Origin: Pseudochrobactrum asaccharolyticum
GTDB lineage: Bacteria; Pseudomonadota; Alphaproteobacteria; Rhizobiales; Rhizobiaceae
Assembly (NCBI RefSeq): GCF_003314995.1
Contig: NZ_QNRH01000001.1
Location: 862,214 to 926,213 of the forward strand
Direction of reading: 5' to 3'
Length of the DNA: 64,000 bases
Part shown: positions 1 to 9,516 of the stretch, in pieces
Numbering within the stretch: position 1 is the first letter of the stretch
Layout of the letters: the number at the start of each line of letters is the position of its first letter
The notes under the pieces: generated by a model
Seen by the model: only the letters and a program-made list of their open reading frames with translations
Told to the model about the DNA's origin: nothing
The model's database searches: none
Position numbers and translations under genes: made by a program

Positions 1-77
1 TCGAGAAGACTCGAACTTCCACGGGTTGCCCCACAGCGACCTCAACGCTGCGCGTCTACCAATTCCGCCACGACCGC
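1..77 (-). tRNA. tRNA-Leu (anticodon GAG), 3' end cut by the window edge
   Basis: The reverse strand starts with the acceptor arm GCGGTCG, has a D-loop GGAATTGGTAGACGCG and an anticodon loop with GAG inside TTGAGGT. A class II variable arm and the T-arm GTTCGAGTC follow. Only three bases (CGA) of the 3' acceptor strand are inside the window. The remaining pairing bases, discriminator and any encoded CCA lie before position 1. The long variable arm and GAG anticodon identify leucine. Confidence 0.93.
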
Positions 78-290
78 ACTGTGTGGTAGAAACCGAATTG
101 CTTCGGTGAAGGCGATGTAGCAAATCACTATTAGGGTGACAAGCCGCTTTATTCGTTTCGCTGCATTTTTTTAAAAGTAATTCACAGAAGGGTATTATTT
201 CCTTGATAATCTGCGATTTTACAATGCCATCAATGAGATGAAGCTGTCGACTGGACATGCTCATAACTGAGGTGCTGCATAATAATGCTG

Positions 291-1253
291 TCATAAAAAG
301 ACAACATGTTGCAGTCTTTCGATGTTTTCCAGTTGTTTACGTGTTTCCTGATAGCCGATATCTATGGTTTCTGCTGCTCTGTGAAACTCAGTCAGGCCGA
401 TATGGCCGATGCTTGGCATCAGGGCAATATCCGGCGGATCACCGGCCATGCGGGCGCGTGAGATTCTGTCTTGTATAATATTAAAAGCGTCCATCATAAC
501 GCCGGTAATACCAAGACGTGATTCATGCGCGATAACTCCCGCATGGACGGGGCTGATTTCATCTTCATGACCTGCGCGGGCAGGGCTGGTATATTTAACC
601 ACGGCCGCACGGCCGAATTGGTCATAGTTCAGGTTCACCGCAAGCACGAGCGGTTGCTCATAGGCACGACATACCGAAACCGGTACAGGATTGACCAGTG
701 CACCGTCGACCAGCAGGCGGTGATCATAGCGGATCGGCTCGAAAACACCCGGCAGTGCATAAGAGGCGCGCATCGCCATTATAAGGGAGCCGGTGGAAAG
801 CCATATCTCATGACCTGTGCGTAACTCAGTAGCAACGGCAACATAGGGGCAGGGCAGGTCATCGATATTTAAGCCGTCCAGATGCTGATGAAGTTTTCGA
901 TCCAGCTTCATCCCACCGAACAAACCGCTGCCACGAAAAGTAATATCCATGAGGCTGAACATGCGCCGGCGTGTGAGGGAGCGTGCAAATTCCTCCAGCT
1001 CATCAAGCTTTCCGGCCAGATAACACCCGCCGACCAAAGCGCCGATAGAGGTGCCTGCAATCATCGAGATTTTGATATTGGCCTCAGTGAGGGCGCGAAG
1101 CACACCGATATGTGCCCAGCCCCGTGCCGAACCGCCGCCAAGGGCAAGTGCAATTGGTTGCGGAGTCTTTGAAATAGCTGGCGAGGCAATCTCAACAGGT
1201 ATCGATGCTGCATTATTAAGCGGTGTTTTGCGGCGTGTTACCCATGGCAGCAT
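291..1253 (-). CDS. Patatin-like phospholipase (RssA-type)
   Basis: This 320-residue protein has the patatin hydrolase signature. A glycine-rich oxyanion motif GGGSARG lies near residues 39-45, the nucleophile elbow GTSIG has Ser at about 69, and the catalytic Asp is in DGA at about 183. Family members hydrolyse acyl esters of lipids through a Ser-Asp dyad. There is no obvious signal peptide, so a cytoplasmic or membrane-associated enzyme is likely. The start is supported by AGGAG about six bases before the ATG. It is divergent from the outer-membrane protein gene that follows. The natural substrate cannot be told from sequence. Confidence 0.88.
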   Translation of the reverse strand: MLPWVTRRKTPLNNAASIPVEIASPAISKTPQPIALALGGGSARGWAHIGVLRALTEANIKISMIAGTSIGALVGGCYLAGKLDELEEFARSLTRRRMFSLMDITFRGSGLFGGMKLDRKLHQHLDGLNIDDLPCPYVAVATELRTGHEIWLSTGSLIMAMRASYALPGVFEPIRYDHRLLVDGALVNPVPVSVCRAYEQPLVLAVNLNYDQFGRAAVVKYTSPARAGHEDEISPVHAGVIAHESRLGITGVMMDAFNIIQDRISRARMAGDPPDIALMPSIGHIGLTEFHRAAETIDIGYQETRKQLENIERLQHVVFL

Positions 1254-1599
1254 GCAATATCTCCTGAATATACTCGTAAAAATGAATAATATGCAGTTTT
1301 TTTGATATATTCAGACTATGACTTTCATAGGTTTTTTTGCAAGTAAATTTGCCGTAATTATCGACGAGATTTCAAAATATTTCATATAAAACAGTTAATT
1401 AGTGGATTTCATACGTTTTGATAAAGTTAAGGACACCTTTTATAATTGTTTCGGCGTTTGTATTTCTTGGTTTTCTGTAATTTACATATTAGTAACCATA
1501 AATGTTTCCTCCATATCGTGTTGCAATATTGTTACAGCATTTTTGACTGGGTGGTGTAAAACAAGATCAACGAGTTTCTTTCTAAAAGGTCTGATAGAC
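1254..1599. other. AT-rich divergent intergenic region
   Basis: These 346 bases separate the divergent patatin and outer-membrane protein genes and are clearly richer in A and T than either gene. They should contain both promoters and the 5' leader of the abundant outer-membrane protein. An open frame continues upstream of the porin start to 1402, but it has no ribosome site and lacks a plausible signal peptide, so I treat it as non-coding. I see no convincing gene, tRNA or riboswitch. Confidence 0.6.
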
Positions 1600-2274
1600 A
1601 TGTTTAACAAAATTGCTCTCGCCGCTTCTGCAGCAGTTCTTTTCTCCGGCACAGCAATGGCTGCTGATGCTATCGTTTACAACGAACCAGCACCGGTTGC
1701 AGTTGCAAACACATTCAGCTGGGAAGGCGCTTATGCTGGTGTGAACGCTGGCTACGGCTTCGGTAAGATGAAAGAAGACGGCGTAAGCGTTAAGCCACGC
1801 GGCTTCGTTGGTGGTGTGCAGGCTGGTTACAACTGGCAGTTCGACCAGATCGTTGCTGGTATCGAAGCTGACTTCCAGGGTACTTCCATGAAGAAGTCCG
1901 TAACTTTCTACGATGAAACCGGCGCATACGAAGGTGACGTAAAAGCTAAGATTCAGTGGTTCGGCACTGTTCGTGGTCGTCTGGGTGCAGACATTGCTGA
2001 GCGTACAATGCTCTACGGTACAGCTGGTCTTGCTTACGGTAAAGTTAAAATTGAAGGCAATGATGTTGACTTCGGTCGTGATAGCGCATCCAAGACCCGC
2101 GCTGGCTGGACTGCCGGTGCTGGTATTGAGCATGCCTTCACAGACAACGTTACTCTGAAGACAGAATATCTCTATACAGACCTCGGCAAAGTTAAATTCC
2201 GTGACGAAGCTGATGTTTCTAAAGTTAAAACTAACTTCCACACTGTACGCGTTGGTGTGAACTACAAGTTCTAA
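1600..2274 (+). CDS. Omp25/Omp31-family outer-membrane beta-barrel protein
   Basis: This 224-residue protein has a cleavable signal peptide (MFNK, a hydrophobic stretch, then AMA|AD). The mature N-terminus contains the typical W-x-G-xYxGxNxGYG pattern. Alternating amphipathic strands follow (AGYNWQF, VRGRLG, GTAGLAYG, AGAGIEHAF, LKTEYLYTDLG), and the protein ends in a terminal aromatic KF. This is the eight-stranded OmpA-like barrel of the Brucella Omp25/31 group, surface proteins that stabilise the envelope. The start at 1600 is chosen because AAAGG lies upstream and the signal peptide begins there; an in-frame upstream extension has no such support. A strong terminator follows. Confidence 0.9.
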   Translation: MFNKIALAASAAVLFSGTAMAADAIVYNEPAPVAVANTFSWEGAYAGVNAGYGFGKMKEDGVSVKPRGFVGGVQAGYNWQFDQIVAGIEADFQGTSMKKSVTFYDETGAYEGDVKAKIQWFGTVRGRLGADIAERTMLYGTAGLAYGKVKIEGNDVDFGRDSASKTRAGWTAGAGIEHAFTDNVTLKTEYLYTDLGKVKFRDEADVSKVKTNFHTVRVGVNYKF

Positions 2275-2360
2275 TCATCTGCTGAGAGGTGAAGGACGCC
2301 TCTTATGAAATAAGTTCTTCCGCCTTCAGTGAGGGCGAAAGAGCGGTCCTCCAGACAAAA

Positions 2361-2394
2361 AGCCCTGCGTAATTTTATATTACGCAGGGCTTTT
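2361..2394 (+). terminator. Rho-independent terminator after the outer-membrane protein gene
   Basis: A 12-bp stem (AGCCCTGCGTAA pairing with TTACGCAGGGCT) around a short AT loop is followed by a T run. It ends the porin transcript before the convergent hisI gene. Confidence 0.88.
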
Positions 2395-2440
2395 CTGGTT
2401 TGTGCATTAAAAAATTAAATTAAGCTCTTAGTGTATTGTT

Positions 2441-2851
2441 TTATTTATGTAAAATAACATGATTGCCGTCGACGTTGACGACGCGGTAGAAGCAGGAATG
2501 ACGGTCGGTATGGCAAGTTGGGCCATTGCCAGCAACTTTGACTTTAAGCCAAAGTGCATCCTGATCACAGTCAGTACGCATCTCAATAACAGTTTGCAGA
2601 TTGCCGGACGTTTCGCCTTTTTTCCAAAGCGATTTGCGTGAACGAGACCAGTAATGGGCGATGCCGGTTTCCAGTGTCAGGCGCAGCGCTTCCGCATTCA
2701 TATGCGCGACCATCAGCAGTTCATTATCATCCGCATTGCACACGACAGCTGTGATCAGGCCTGCATCGTCAAAGCGTGGTGCAAACACAGAACCTTCTTC
2801 GGTGCTGTGCTTGTCTGTCTGCGCTGGAAATTCTGGCGGCAGATGTGTCAT
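2441..2851 (-). CDS. hisI: Phosphoribosyl-AMP cyclohydrolase
   Basis: HisI opens the adenine ring of phosphoribosyl-AMP in the third step of histidine synthesis. The 136-residue protein has the complete signature: [16 protein letters not shown] near residues 69-84, metal aspartates in DCDQD (94-98), and the zinc cysteines at about 95, 113 and 120 (in CHTDRHSC). It is the stand-alone cyclohydrolase form, without a fused HisE domain. It overlaps the end of folE by ATGA, so the two are translationally coupled. HisI and GTP cyclohydrolase I perform chemically related ring openings, and this pairing is common in the order. Confidence 0.95.
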   Translation of the reverse strand: MTHLPPEFPAQTDKHSTEEGSVFAPRFDDAGLITAVVCNADDNELLMVAHMNAEALRLTLETGIAHYWSRSRKSLWKKGETSGNLQTVIEMRTDCDQDALWLKVKVAGNGPTCHTDRHSCFYRVVNVDGNHVILHK

Positions 2852-3459
2852 GAACCACTCCGTAGCATTGTCATGAACCGTACCTGATTGGCGATATCTG
2901 TTTCAAAAGCATCGGTAAAGGTTGTGGTCAGTGTCGTTGAACCCTGTTTGCGAATACCACGCATAGCCATGCACATATGTTCCGCTTCAATTAGAACAGC
3001 GACACCAAGCGGCTTGAGAATATTCTGGATGCTGTGCGCGATCTGAGCCGTCATGCTTTCCTGCGTTTGCAGGCGATGTGCAAACATATCAACAACACGG
3101 GCAATCTTGGACAGGCCGACAACAGAACCATTTGGCAGATAGCCGACATGCGCCTTGCCGATAATCGGCACCATATGATGCTCACAATGGGAGAAGAAGC
3201 TGATATCTTTGATCAGCACCATATCCTTATAACCGGCAACCTCTTCAAAAACGGTGCCAAGTTCTTCTTCCGGCGACTGCTGGTAGCCTGAAAACAGTTC
3301 TTTATAGGCTTTGGCAACGCGTTTCGGCGTTTCAATCAGGCCTTCTCGGGATGTATCTTCACCCAGCCAGAGCAGGAGTGTTTTAACCGCAGCTTCGGCT
3401 TCAGCCTGCGTCGGACGGATCACATCATTGTTTTTTGTGTCGGCAATGTGCTTGTTCAT
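2848..3459 (-). CDS. folE: GTP cyclohydrolase I
   Basis: FolE converts GTP to dihydroneopterin triphosphate, the first committed step of folate synthesis. The 203-residue protein has the zinc-binding set: Cys and His in SHCEHHMVP (about 92 and 95) and Cys in HMCMAMRG (about 163). It also has the core motifs [17 protein letters not shown] and RGIRKQGS. The length fits the family. GGGAG lies about six bases before the ATG. It is the promoter-proximal gene of a folE-hisI pair, divergent from the IscU-like gene. Confidence 0.96.
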   Translation of the reverse strand: MNKHIADTKNNDVIRPTQAEAEAAVKTLLLWLGEDTSREGLIETPKRVAKAYKELFSGYQQSPEEELGTVFEEVAGYKDMVLIKDISFFSHCEHHMVPIIGKAHVGYLPNGSVVGLSKIARVVDMFAHRLQTQESMTAQIAHSIQNILKPLGVAVLIEAEHMCMAMRGIRKQGSTTLTTTFTDAFETDIANQVRFMTMLRSGS

Positions 3460-3828
3460 ATCGAGCTCCCGTAGTCTCCCTCAGTGGAGAGACGAGTTAA
3501 ACGGACACTGTTACGAAGCTTGCTCAGGCAGTAAAATAATCTGTACCGCTGAAGGCTTGGCAGTTATGTCAGGGTAATTATCGGCATTTGCAGATTACAG
3601 CGCAAAAGCCGGATCTGCCTGTCTCCATCAGCCGCTCCGGACGAGCCGATAGCAGAAATGCCCATTCTATATAGAGTAAGCAGAAGATATTAAAAGGGCA
3701 AAGAGTGCCGATTTATGTCGTATTCAGGTTGTGCTATGGGCAATAGCAGCTTGAAATGAAATATTTATATCGCCATTTATAGAGCGTATTCAAAATAAGT
3801 GTTTTGAGTGTCAAAAAGGAGAATCCGG
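3460..3828. promoter_or_regulatory. Divergent intergenic region, folE / IscU-like gene
   Basis: These 369 bases lie between two divergent genes and must hold promoters for both. I see no gene, no strong hairpin and no recognisable riboswitch. The half nearest the IscU-like gene is AT-rich. An AAGGAG ribosome site at 3816-3822 fixes the downstream start at 3829, rather than an in-frame GTG at 3808 that lacks one. Confidence 0.5.
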
Positions 3829-4269
3829 ATGATCAATGATATGTATAATGCCCGGATTCTGGAATTCGCCGGTAATATCCCGCATATTGGCCGCCTTGAG
3901 GCGCCGGATGCTTCGGCAAAGGCGCATTCTAAGCTTTGCGGCTCGACTGTGCTGGTCGATTTGAAAGTGCAAGACGGCGTGGTGACGGATTTTGCTCATG
4001 AGGTAAAGGCTTGCGCTTTGGGGCAGGCTACATCTTCAGTGATGGCACGCCATATTATCGGCTCCACAGAAGCGGAATTACGCGCTTTACAGGCGCAAAT
4101 GACCGCTATGCTGAAAGAAAACGGCACGCCGCCGGAAGGGCGCTTTGAGGATTTACGGTTTTTCGAGCCGGTACGGGACTATAAAGCTCGTCATGCTTCA
4201 ACTTTACTGACCTTTGATGCGGTTGTTGACTGCCTTGACCAGATTGCAGCCAAAGCTGTAGCGCAATAA
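3829..4269 (+). CDS. IscU/NifU-like iron-sulfur cluster scaffold
   Basis: This 146-residue protein aligns in layout with the IscU/SufU N-terminal NifU domain. Its three cysteines (about 37 in SKLCGST, 62 in VKACALGQA, 135 in VVDCLDQ) are the expected cluster ligands. The family accepts sulfur from a cysteine desulfurase and assembles Fe-S clusters in the cytosol. Its position between folE and yidD is typical of Brucella-like chromosomes. The gene ends two bases before yidD begins, suggesting a single transcript. Whether it is a true scaffold or an accessory U-type protein is not decided by sequence. Confidence 0.85.
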   Translation: MINDMYNARILEFAGNIPHIGRLEAPDASAKAHSKLCGSTVLVDLKVQDGVVTDFAHEVKACALGQATSSVMARHIIGSTEAELRALQAQMTAMLKENGTPPEGRFEDLRFFEPVRDYKARHASTLLTFDAVVDCLDQIAAKAVAQ

Positions 4270-4270
4270 T

Positions 4271-4633
4271 ATGTGCCCGCAGCCTGAAACCCAGCCCCGT
4301 AAAAAATATAGCCGTAACTATCAGGGTGCATGGCGTAAAACACCGGATCGCTTGCTGGGCATCGGGCTTGTACGGCTTTATCAGCTGACTTTATCAGGCT
4401 TTATCGGTAATTCCTGCCGGCATATGCCGACGTGTTCTGAATATGCCTATGAGGCTATTGCCCGCTATGGTTTGTGGGCAGGCGGCTGGATGGGGCTGTT
4501 TCGGGTTATGCGCTGCGGGCCTTTCGGCACCTGCGGTATAGATCGCGTACCGGAAGTGCTGGAGCCGCGCTTTAAATGGTATTCTCCGTGGCGTTATTGG
4601 CACATTTCCGCAGCAAAACCCGATAATGACTAA
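4271..4633 (+). CDS. yidD: Membrane protein insertion efficiency factor YidD
   Basis: This small, basic 120-residue protein has the hallmark core: GNSCRHMPTCSEYAYEAI, then GLWAGGWMGLFRVMRCGPF and a PVPE-like segment before a charged tail. YidD associates with the inner membrane and assists YidC-dependent insertion. The usual neighbours (rpmH, rnpA, yidC) are absent here, as in many alphaproteobacteria. It immediately follows the IscU-like gene, most likely co-transcribed. Confidence 0.93.
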   Translation: MCPQPETQPRKKYSRNYQGAWRKTPDRLLGIGLVRLYQLTLSGFIGNSCRHMPTCSEYAYEAIARYGLWAGGWMGLFRVMRCGPFGTCGIDRVPEVLEPRFKWYSPWRYWHISAAKPDND

Positions 4634-4749
4634 GCTTTTCTTCTCCTAAGGTTTATTTCCCTTTTTAGATTGATTATAGAGAGATTGCCGGTCACATCTG
4701 CACTTCGTTTTGCAGGAGCCGGTCATTTTAAGTTTACTCTAAACACCCA

Positions 4750-4767
4750 CCCGCAATCGTTGGCGGG
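4750..4767 (+). promoter_or_regulatory. Small hairpin just upstream of the thrS ribosome site
   Basis: CCCGC and GCGGG pair around an eight-base loop directly before the AGGATG ribosome site of thrS. It could affect translation initiation, as leader structures do for some thrS mRNAs, but the stem is only 5 bp and the idea is an inference. Confidence 0.3.
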
Positions 4768-4784
4768 ACTGGATGAGGATGACA

Positions 4785-6752
4785 ATGTCTGATCTTATTA
4801 CTCTCGAATTTCCTGACGGCTCACAGCGCGAATATGATCCGGCCATGACTGGTCTGGCGCTTGCCGAATCCATCTCCAAATCACTGGCTAAAAAGTCTGT
4901 CGCCTATGCGGTTGACGGCACCGTACGTGATTTGTCCGAGCCGCTTGGCGCATCAGGCAAAGTCGAGATTCTCACCCGTGAAGATCCGCGTGCGCTGGAG
5001 CTGATCCGTCATGACTGCGCCCACGTTCTGGCTGAAGCTGTGCAGGAGCTTTTCCCTGGCACGCAGGTCACAATCGGACCGGTTATTGAAAACGGTTTCT
5101 ATTATGACTTTGCCCGCAATGAGCCTTTCACACCCGATGACCTGCCGGTTATCGAAAAGAAAATGCGTGAAATCATTGCCCGCAACAAGTCGTTCACACG
5201 CGAAGTCTGGACACGCGAAAAAGCCAAACAGGTTTTCTCCGATAAGGGTGAATCCTATAAGGTTGAACTGATTGACGCGATCCCTGAAGGTCAGGATCTG
5301 AAGATCTACTATCAGGGCGACTGGTTCGATCTTTGCCGTGGTCCGCATATGGCCTCCACAGGTCAGATCGGCAATGCGTTCAAGCTGATGAAAGTTGCCG
5401 GTGCTTATTGGCGCGGCGACAGCAACAATCCGATGCTGACACGTATTTACGGTACAGCTTTCGCGAATGATGCTGATCTGCAGCAATATCTGACAATGCT
5501 GGAAGAAGCCGAAAAGCGCGACCATCGCCGTCTTGGCCGTGAAATGGACCTGTTCCATTTTCAGGAAGAAGGCCCGGGCGTTGTGTTCTGGCATTCCAAG
5601 GGCTGGCGCATGTTCCAGAGCCTTGTCAGCTATATGCGTCGTCGTCTCGACGATCATGGCTATCAGGAAGTCAACGCACCGCAGGTGCTGGATAAATCCC
5701 TTTGGGAAACATCCGGTCACTGGGGCTGGTATAAAGACAACATGTTCAAGGTCACCACCGCCGGTGATGACACTGAAGATGACCGCGTTTTCGCGCTGAA
5801 GCCGATGAACTGCCCGGGTCACGTGCAGATTTTCAAACATGGTTTGAAATCCTACCGCGATCTGCCGATCAAAATGGCAGAATTCGGTAACGTGCATCGT
5901 TATGAGCCATCCGGTGCGTTGCATGGTCTGATGCGCGTTCGCGGCTTTACGCAGGATGATGCGCATATCTTCTGTACTGACGAGCAGATGGCAGATGAAT
6001 GCCTGCGCATTAACGACCTGATCCTCTCGACTTATGCCGATTTCGGCTTCGATCAGATTACTGTCAAACTCTCCACACGCCCTGAAAAGCGCGTAGGTGA
6101 TGATGCTTTGTGGGATCGTGCGGAAAGCGTCATGGGCGAGGTACTCAAGACAATTGAAGCCAATTCCGGCGGCCGTATCAAAACCGGCATTCTGCCAGGT
6201 GAGGGTGCGTTCTACGGACCTAAGTTTGAATATACGCTGAAAGACGCGATCGGTCGTGAATGGCAGTGCGGTACAACGCAGGTTGACTTCAACCTGCCGG
6301 AACGCTTCGGTGCATTCTATATCGACAATAACTCCGAAAAGCAGCAGCCGGTTATGATCCACCGCGCTATCTGTGGTTCGATGGAGCGTTTCCTCGGCAT
6401 TCTGATTGAGAACTTTGCCGGTCATATGCCGCTGTGGTTCGCTCCAATTCAGGTTGTTGTGGCAACGATCACTTCGGAAGCGGATGAATATGGTCAGGAA
6501 GTTGCTAACTTGTTCAAAAAAGCAGGTTTGCAGGTAACGACCGACTTCCGTAACGAGAAGATCAACTACAAAGTGCGTGAGCACTCGCTGCAGAAAGTAC
6601 CGGTCATTCTGGTGCTTGGTAAGCGTGAAGCAGAAGAGCGCACTGTGAATGTGCGTCGCCTCGGCTCCCGTGACCAGACACCTATGTCGCTGGACGAGGC
6701 GCTGAATTCACTGCGCGAAGAGGCAACGCCACCGGATCTTCGTCGTGCATAA
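4785..6752 (+). CDS. thrS: Threonyl-tRNA synthetase
   Basis: ThrRS charges tRNA-Thr and edits mischarged Ser. Domains in order are an N-terminal TGS domain (from [13 protein letters not shown]), an editing domain with the metal-like HDCAH motif, the class II catalytic core and a C-terminal anticodon-binding domain. The core has NCPGHV with the zinc Cys and motif 2 around HRYEPSG. I favour the ATG at 4785 because AGGA lies five bases upstream; in-frame ATGs at 4773 and 4779 are also possible. From 4785 the protein has 655 residues, the normal full length. A strong terminator follows. Confidence 0.97.
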   Translation: MSDLITLEFPDGSQREYDPAMTGLALAESISKSLAKKSVAYAVDGTVRDLSEPLGASGKVEILTREDPRALELIRHDCAHVLAEAVQELFPGTQVTIGPVIENGFYYDFARNEPFTPDDLPVIEKKMREIIARNKSFTREVWTREKAKQVFSDKGESYKVELIDAIPEGQDLKIYYQGDWFDLCRGPHMASTGQIGNAFKLMKVAGAYWRGDSNNPMLTRIYGTAFANDADLQQYLTMLEEAEKRDHRRLGREMDLFHFQEEGPGVVFWHSKGWRMFQSLVSYMRRRLDDHGYQEVNAPQVLDKSLWETSGHWGWYKDNMFKVTTAGDDTEDDRVFALKPMNCPGHVQIFKHGLKSYRDLPIKMAEFGNVHRYEPSGALHGLMRVRGFTQDDAHIFCTDEQMADECLRINDLILSTYADFGFDQITVKLSTRPEKRVGDDALWDRAESVMGEVLKTIEANSGGRIKTGILPGEGAFYGPKFEYTLKDAIGREWQCGTTQVDFNLPERFGAFYIDNNSEKQQPVMIHRAICGSMERFLGILIENFAGHMPLWFAPIQVVVATITSEADEYGQEVANLFKKAGLQVTTDFRNEKINYKVREHSLQKVPVILVLGKREAEERTVNVRRLGSRDQTPMSLDEALNSLREEATPPDLRRA

Positions 6753-6762
6753 CTGAAATAAG

Positions 6763-6789
6763 AAAAGGCCGGATCAATCCGGCCTTTTT
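6763..6789 (+). terminator. Rho-independent terminator after thrS
   Basis: AAAGGCCGGAT pairs with ATCCGGCCTTT around a two-base loop, followed by T residues. Confidence 0.9.
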
Positions 6790-6831
6790 GTTTATTATCA
6801 ATATTTTAAATTAAAAACTTAATGCCTTAAT

Positions 6832-7170
6832 TTAATTCAGCGGTGCGGCTTTGAAGTGATATTCGCCGTGGCTGTCGATGTCGAAGTAGTCACCGATCTG
6901 CGGATGGCGTAATGGCTCATCGCTTTCATCTTCTTCCAGATTTTGCTCTGAGACATAGGCCACGTAATCGGTTTCCTCATTTTCCGCCAGCACATGGTAG
7001 AATGGCTGCTCACGCTTCGGACGTGAGGCTTCGGGAATGGACATGTACCATTCCTCTGTATTGGCAAATTCCGGATCCACATCAAAAATGATACCGCGGA
7101 ACGGTAACAGGCGGTGACGCACCACCTGTCCGATCTGGAAACGCGCATATTTTACTTCAAAGGCACTCAT
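6832..7170 (-). CDS. hspQ: Heat shock protein HspQ (YccV family)
   Basis: This acidic 112-residue protein has the YccV/HspQ core: ARFQIGQVVRHRLLPFRGII, DVDPEFANTEEWY, QPFYHVLAE and YVSEQNL. In enterobacteria HspQ binds hemimethylated DNA and modulates Lon proteolysis. In Caulobacter-type relatives the role is less well known. Its ATG overlaps the stop of the upstream monooxygenase gene by ATGA, so the two form an operon. Confidence 0.9.
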   Translation of the reverse strand: MSAFEVKYARFQIGQVVRHRLLPFRGIIFDVDPEFANTEEWYMSIPEASRPKREQPFYHVLAENEETDYVAYVSEQNLEEDESDEPLRHPQIGDYFDIDSHGEYHFKAAPLN

Positions 7171-8450
7171 TGTGATCCGTCTTGATGTGGCGTGATCGCC
7201 GGTGTTGTCGCTTGTTTTTTGGCGGCAGAGAAAGATGGCAGCAGCGCTTTGAAGCCACCACCCGGACGCAGGCCCTCACGCATGAAGAAAGCACGCAGCG
7301 GCGGCACAACGCGCAGAATTTCCAGACCAGTGCCGCGAATAATCTGCGCAGGCAGGAAGTCTGACAATAATGTGCGGTTCAGCACATCAACAGAGCCGGT
7401 ACGCGCCAGAATATCAGGGCGGCGGCCACTGTCATAGGCGCGGATAACGCGATCGGAACCGGCATCCTGCTTGTCTTTGCTCAGTGCTGTGATCAGTGTT
7501 TCCACGTCACGGGTGCCGAGATTAAGACCCTGCGCACCAATAGGCGGGAAGACGTGTGCGGCTTCACCGATCAGGATTGTGCGCTTGGCTGCAAATTTCA
7601 GCGGCACCAGACCGGAGAGCGGCCATGCCTGCTGTTTGCTATCAACCGTGATCTCACCTAGCATTGACTGCATTTTGGTTTCAATCTCACGGGCGAGCTG
7701 TTCTGTATCCAACGCCATCAGGTTTTTAGCGCGCAGCGGATTTGCGACCCAGACGAGACTGGAGCGGTTTCCGGGCAGTGGCACCTGCGTGAAAGGACCA
7801 TCTTCGGTGTGGAATTCAGTCGAAATATTCTGATGCGGCACTTTATGGCTGAAAGAGCATACCACAGCGGTCTGCGGATAGTGCCAGCGGCGGGTTTTAA
7901 TACCCGCAGCATCACGCGCTAAGCTGTTGCGGCCGTCAGCAGCCACAACCAACGGCGTGGTCACAACCTGTCCGTCGCTGAAAGTCACGCTGATGCTGTC
8001 TGCATTTTGCTGATAGGCTGTCGCATTGCTGAAATTACGGGCAATACGCGGATGCGCGGTAACTGCTTCATGCAGCGCCCGGTTCAGCACCAGATTGGGA
8101 ATGTTGTAGCCAAATGCCTCAGTGCCGATTTCTGAAGCGCGGAATGTCACCGCAGGGCTGCGGATCAGTCTGCGGGTGCCGTCAACAATACGCATGGAGG
8201 CAAGTGCCGCCGTATCAGGGCGAATGGTTTCCCAAATGCCGAGACTGTCCAGATATTCGATAGCAGGCATCATTAGCGCCGTAGTGCGGCGGTCATCCTG
8301 ATCACTGACAGGGCCTGCGAGCAAAACATCATAGCCTGCCTGCGCCATTGCCAATGCCGCGATCATTCCGGCTGGGCCGCTGCCGCTGACGAGAAGACGA
8401 CCCGATTGCAGATTTGCATTGAAATCGGAATGATGACCGGAACCAGACAT
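7167..8450 (-). CDS. UbiH/UbiF/COQ6-family FAD-dependent monooxygenase
   Basis: This 427-residue flavoprotein hydroxylase has an N-terminal dinucleotide fold (VSGSGPAGMIAALAMAQAGY), a middle DG motif (VVAADGRNSLAR) and a C-terminal FAD ribose motif (LIGEAAHVFPPIGAQG). This arrangement is that of ubiquinone-ring hydroxylases. Alphaproteobacteria use varied UbiH, UbiF or UbiL enzymes at ring positions 1, 5 and 6, and the sequence alone does not say which position this one modifies. It is the first gene of the pair with hspQ. The start is preceded by GAGG 5' of the ATG. Confidence 0.87.
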   Translation of the reverse strand: MSGSGHHSDFNANLQSGRLLVSGSGPAGMIAALAMAQAGYDVLLAGPVSDQDDRRTTALMMPAIEYLDSLGIWETIRPDTAALASMRIVDGTRRLIRSPAVTFRASEIGTEAFGYNIPNLVLNRALHEAVTAHPRIARNFSNATAYQQNADSISVTFSDGQVVTTPLVVAADGRNSLARDAAGIKTRRWHYPQTAVVCSFSHKVPHQNISTEFHTEDGPFTQVPLPGNRSSLVWVANPLRAKNLMALDTEQLAREIETKMQSMLGEITVDSKQQAWPLSGLVPLKFAAKRTILIGEAAHVFPPIGAQGLNLGTRDVETLITALSKDKQDAGSDRVIRAYDSGRRPDILARTGSVDVLNRTLLSDFLPAQIIRGTGLEILRVVPPLRAFFMREGLRPGGGFKALLPSFSAAKKQATTPAITPHQDGSQ

Positions 8451-8748
8451 GATGCACCTCTTGTTTTCCGGCTTTTCAATCAGATAATTGAATTACCGGA
8501 ATTAGTCTGCCAATTCTAAAAAACAAAATCAGATTAGCCAGCTCAATCTAATAGGCCATAATTAGCCGTTTCAACACCAAAAACATATGATTAAAACGGA
8601 GATAGTAGGGCTGATCCGGTAACTTCTTTGGATGAGCGACATTTTGTCTGTTTTTCAACTCTCCTTTTCTTGCACTTTTAGTGATTTTCGACAAAAGCTG
8701 TCAGGACTGGTAATCCATTAATCTTTTGTAATAGAATCGGCGAAGACC

Positions 8749-9501
8749 TTGAAAGCGAAACTGACAGAAAAACTGAAAGCAAAAAAAGTCACTGTGCCTC
8801 AGGTACGGGCTTTTTCTGTTCACCTGTTAACGGCTTCCGGCTCGTTTCTGGCTTTCCTGTCACTGGTTGCAGCCAGTGAAGAAAACTGGACGGCAATGTT
8901 TCTCTGGCTGGGGCTGGCGCTGTTCGTCGATGGTATTGACGGGCCAATTGCCCGTAAGCTTGAAGTGAAATATGTACTGCCAAACTGGTCGGGGGAGCTT
9001 CTCGATAATATTATCGACTATGTGACCTATGTGCTGATCCCCGCTTTTGCACTCTATCAGAGCGGCTTTATGGGGCATGGCCTGTCGTTTCTCTCCGGCG
9101 CGATCATCGTTATCAGCAGCGCGATCTACTATGCCGATACGGGTATGAAGACTAAAGAGAACTTCTTTAAAGGCTTCCCTGTGGTCTGGAATATGGTGGT
9201 ATTCACGCTGTTTATCGTCGGACCCGGCGAGTGGACAGCTTTCGGTATCGTTGTCGTCTCCGCAATCCTGTCTTTCATGCCGCTGAACTTCCTGCATCCG
9301 GTGCGCGTTGCCCGTTTGCGCCCGCTCAACCTCACCATCTTTCTGGCATGGTGTGTGTTCGGTGTGGCCGGTATTTACTACCATATGGATGCGCCGCTCT
9401 GGGTGCGTATCGGCATCACAGCAACCGGTATTTATCTCTACTGCATTGGTATTGTGATGCAGTTCCTGCCTAATCTTGGTCTTAAAACAGCTGCGAAATA
9501 A
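8749..9501 (+). CDS. pcs: Phosphatidylcholine synthase
   Basis: Pcs condenses choline with CDP-diacylglycerol to make phosphatidylcholine, a hallmark lipid of Brucella and rhizobia. The 250-residue integral membrane protein contains the CDP-alcohol phosphotransferase motif in the Pcs-specific form: DGIDGPIARK, a spacer, then GELLDNIIDYVTY. About seven hydrophobic helices follow. The start appears to be TTG with a weak GAAGA upstream; no in-frame ATG gives a better N-terminus. It is followed 15 bases later by the quinone reductase gene. Confidence 0.92.
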   Translation: MKAKLTEKLKAKKVTVPQVRAFSVHLLTASGSFLAFLSLVAASEENWTAMFLWLGLALFVDGIDGPIARKLEVKYVLPNWSGELLDNIIDYVTYVLIPAFALYQSGFMGHGLSFLSGAIIVISSAIYYADTGMKTKENFFKGFPVVWNMVVFTLFIVGPGEWTAFGIVVVSAILSFMPLNFLHPVRVARLRPLNLTIFLAWCVFGVAGIYYHMDAPLWVRIGITATGIYLYCIGIVMQFLPNLGLKTAAK

Positions 9502-9516
9502 CAGGAAACACAGACT

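Noticed and set aside
1402-1599. N-terminal extension of the outer-membrane protein by 66 codons
   Set aside because: No ribosome site, no signal peptide, and a clear signal peptide begins at 1600.
4953-6584. Long open frame of 543 codons antisense to thrS
   Set aside because: It mirrors thrS codon bias, has no ribosome site or recognisable domain, and thrS is certain.
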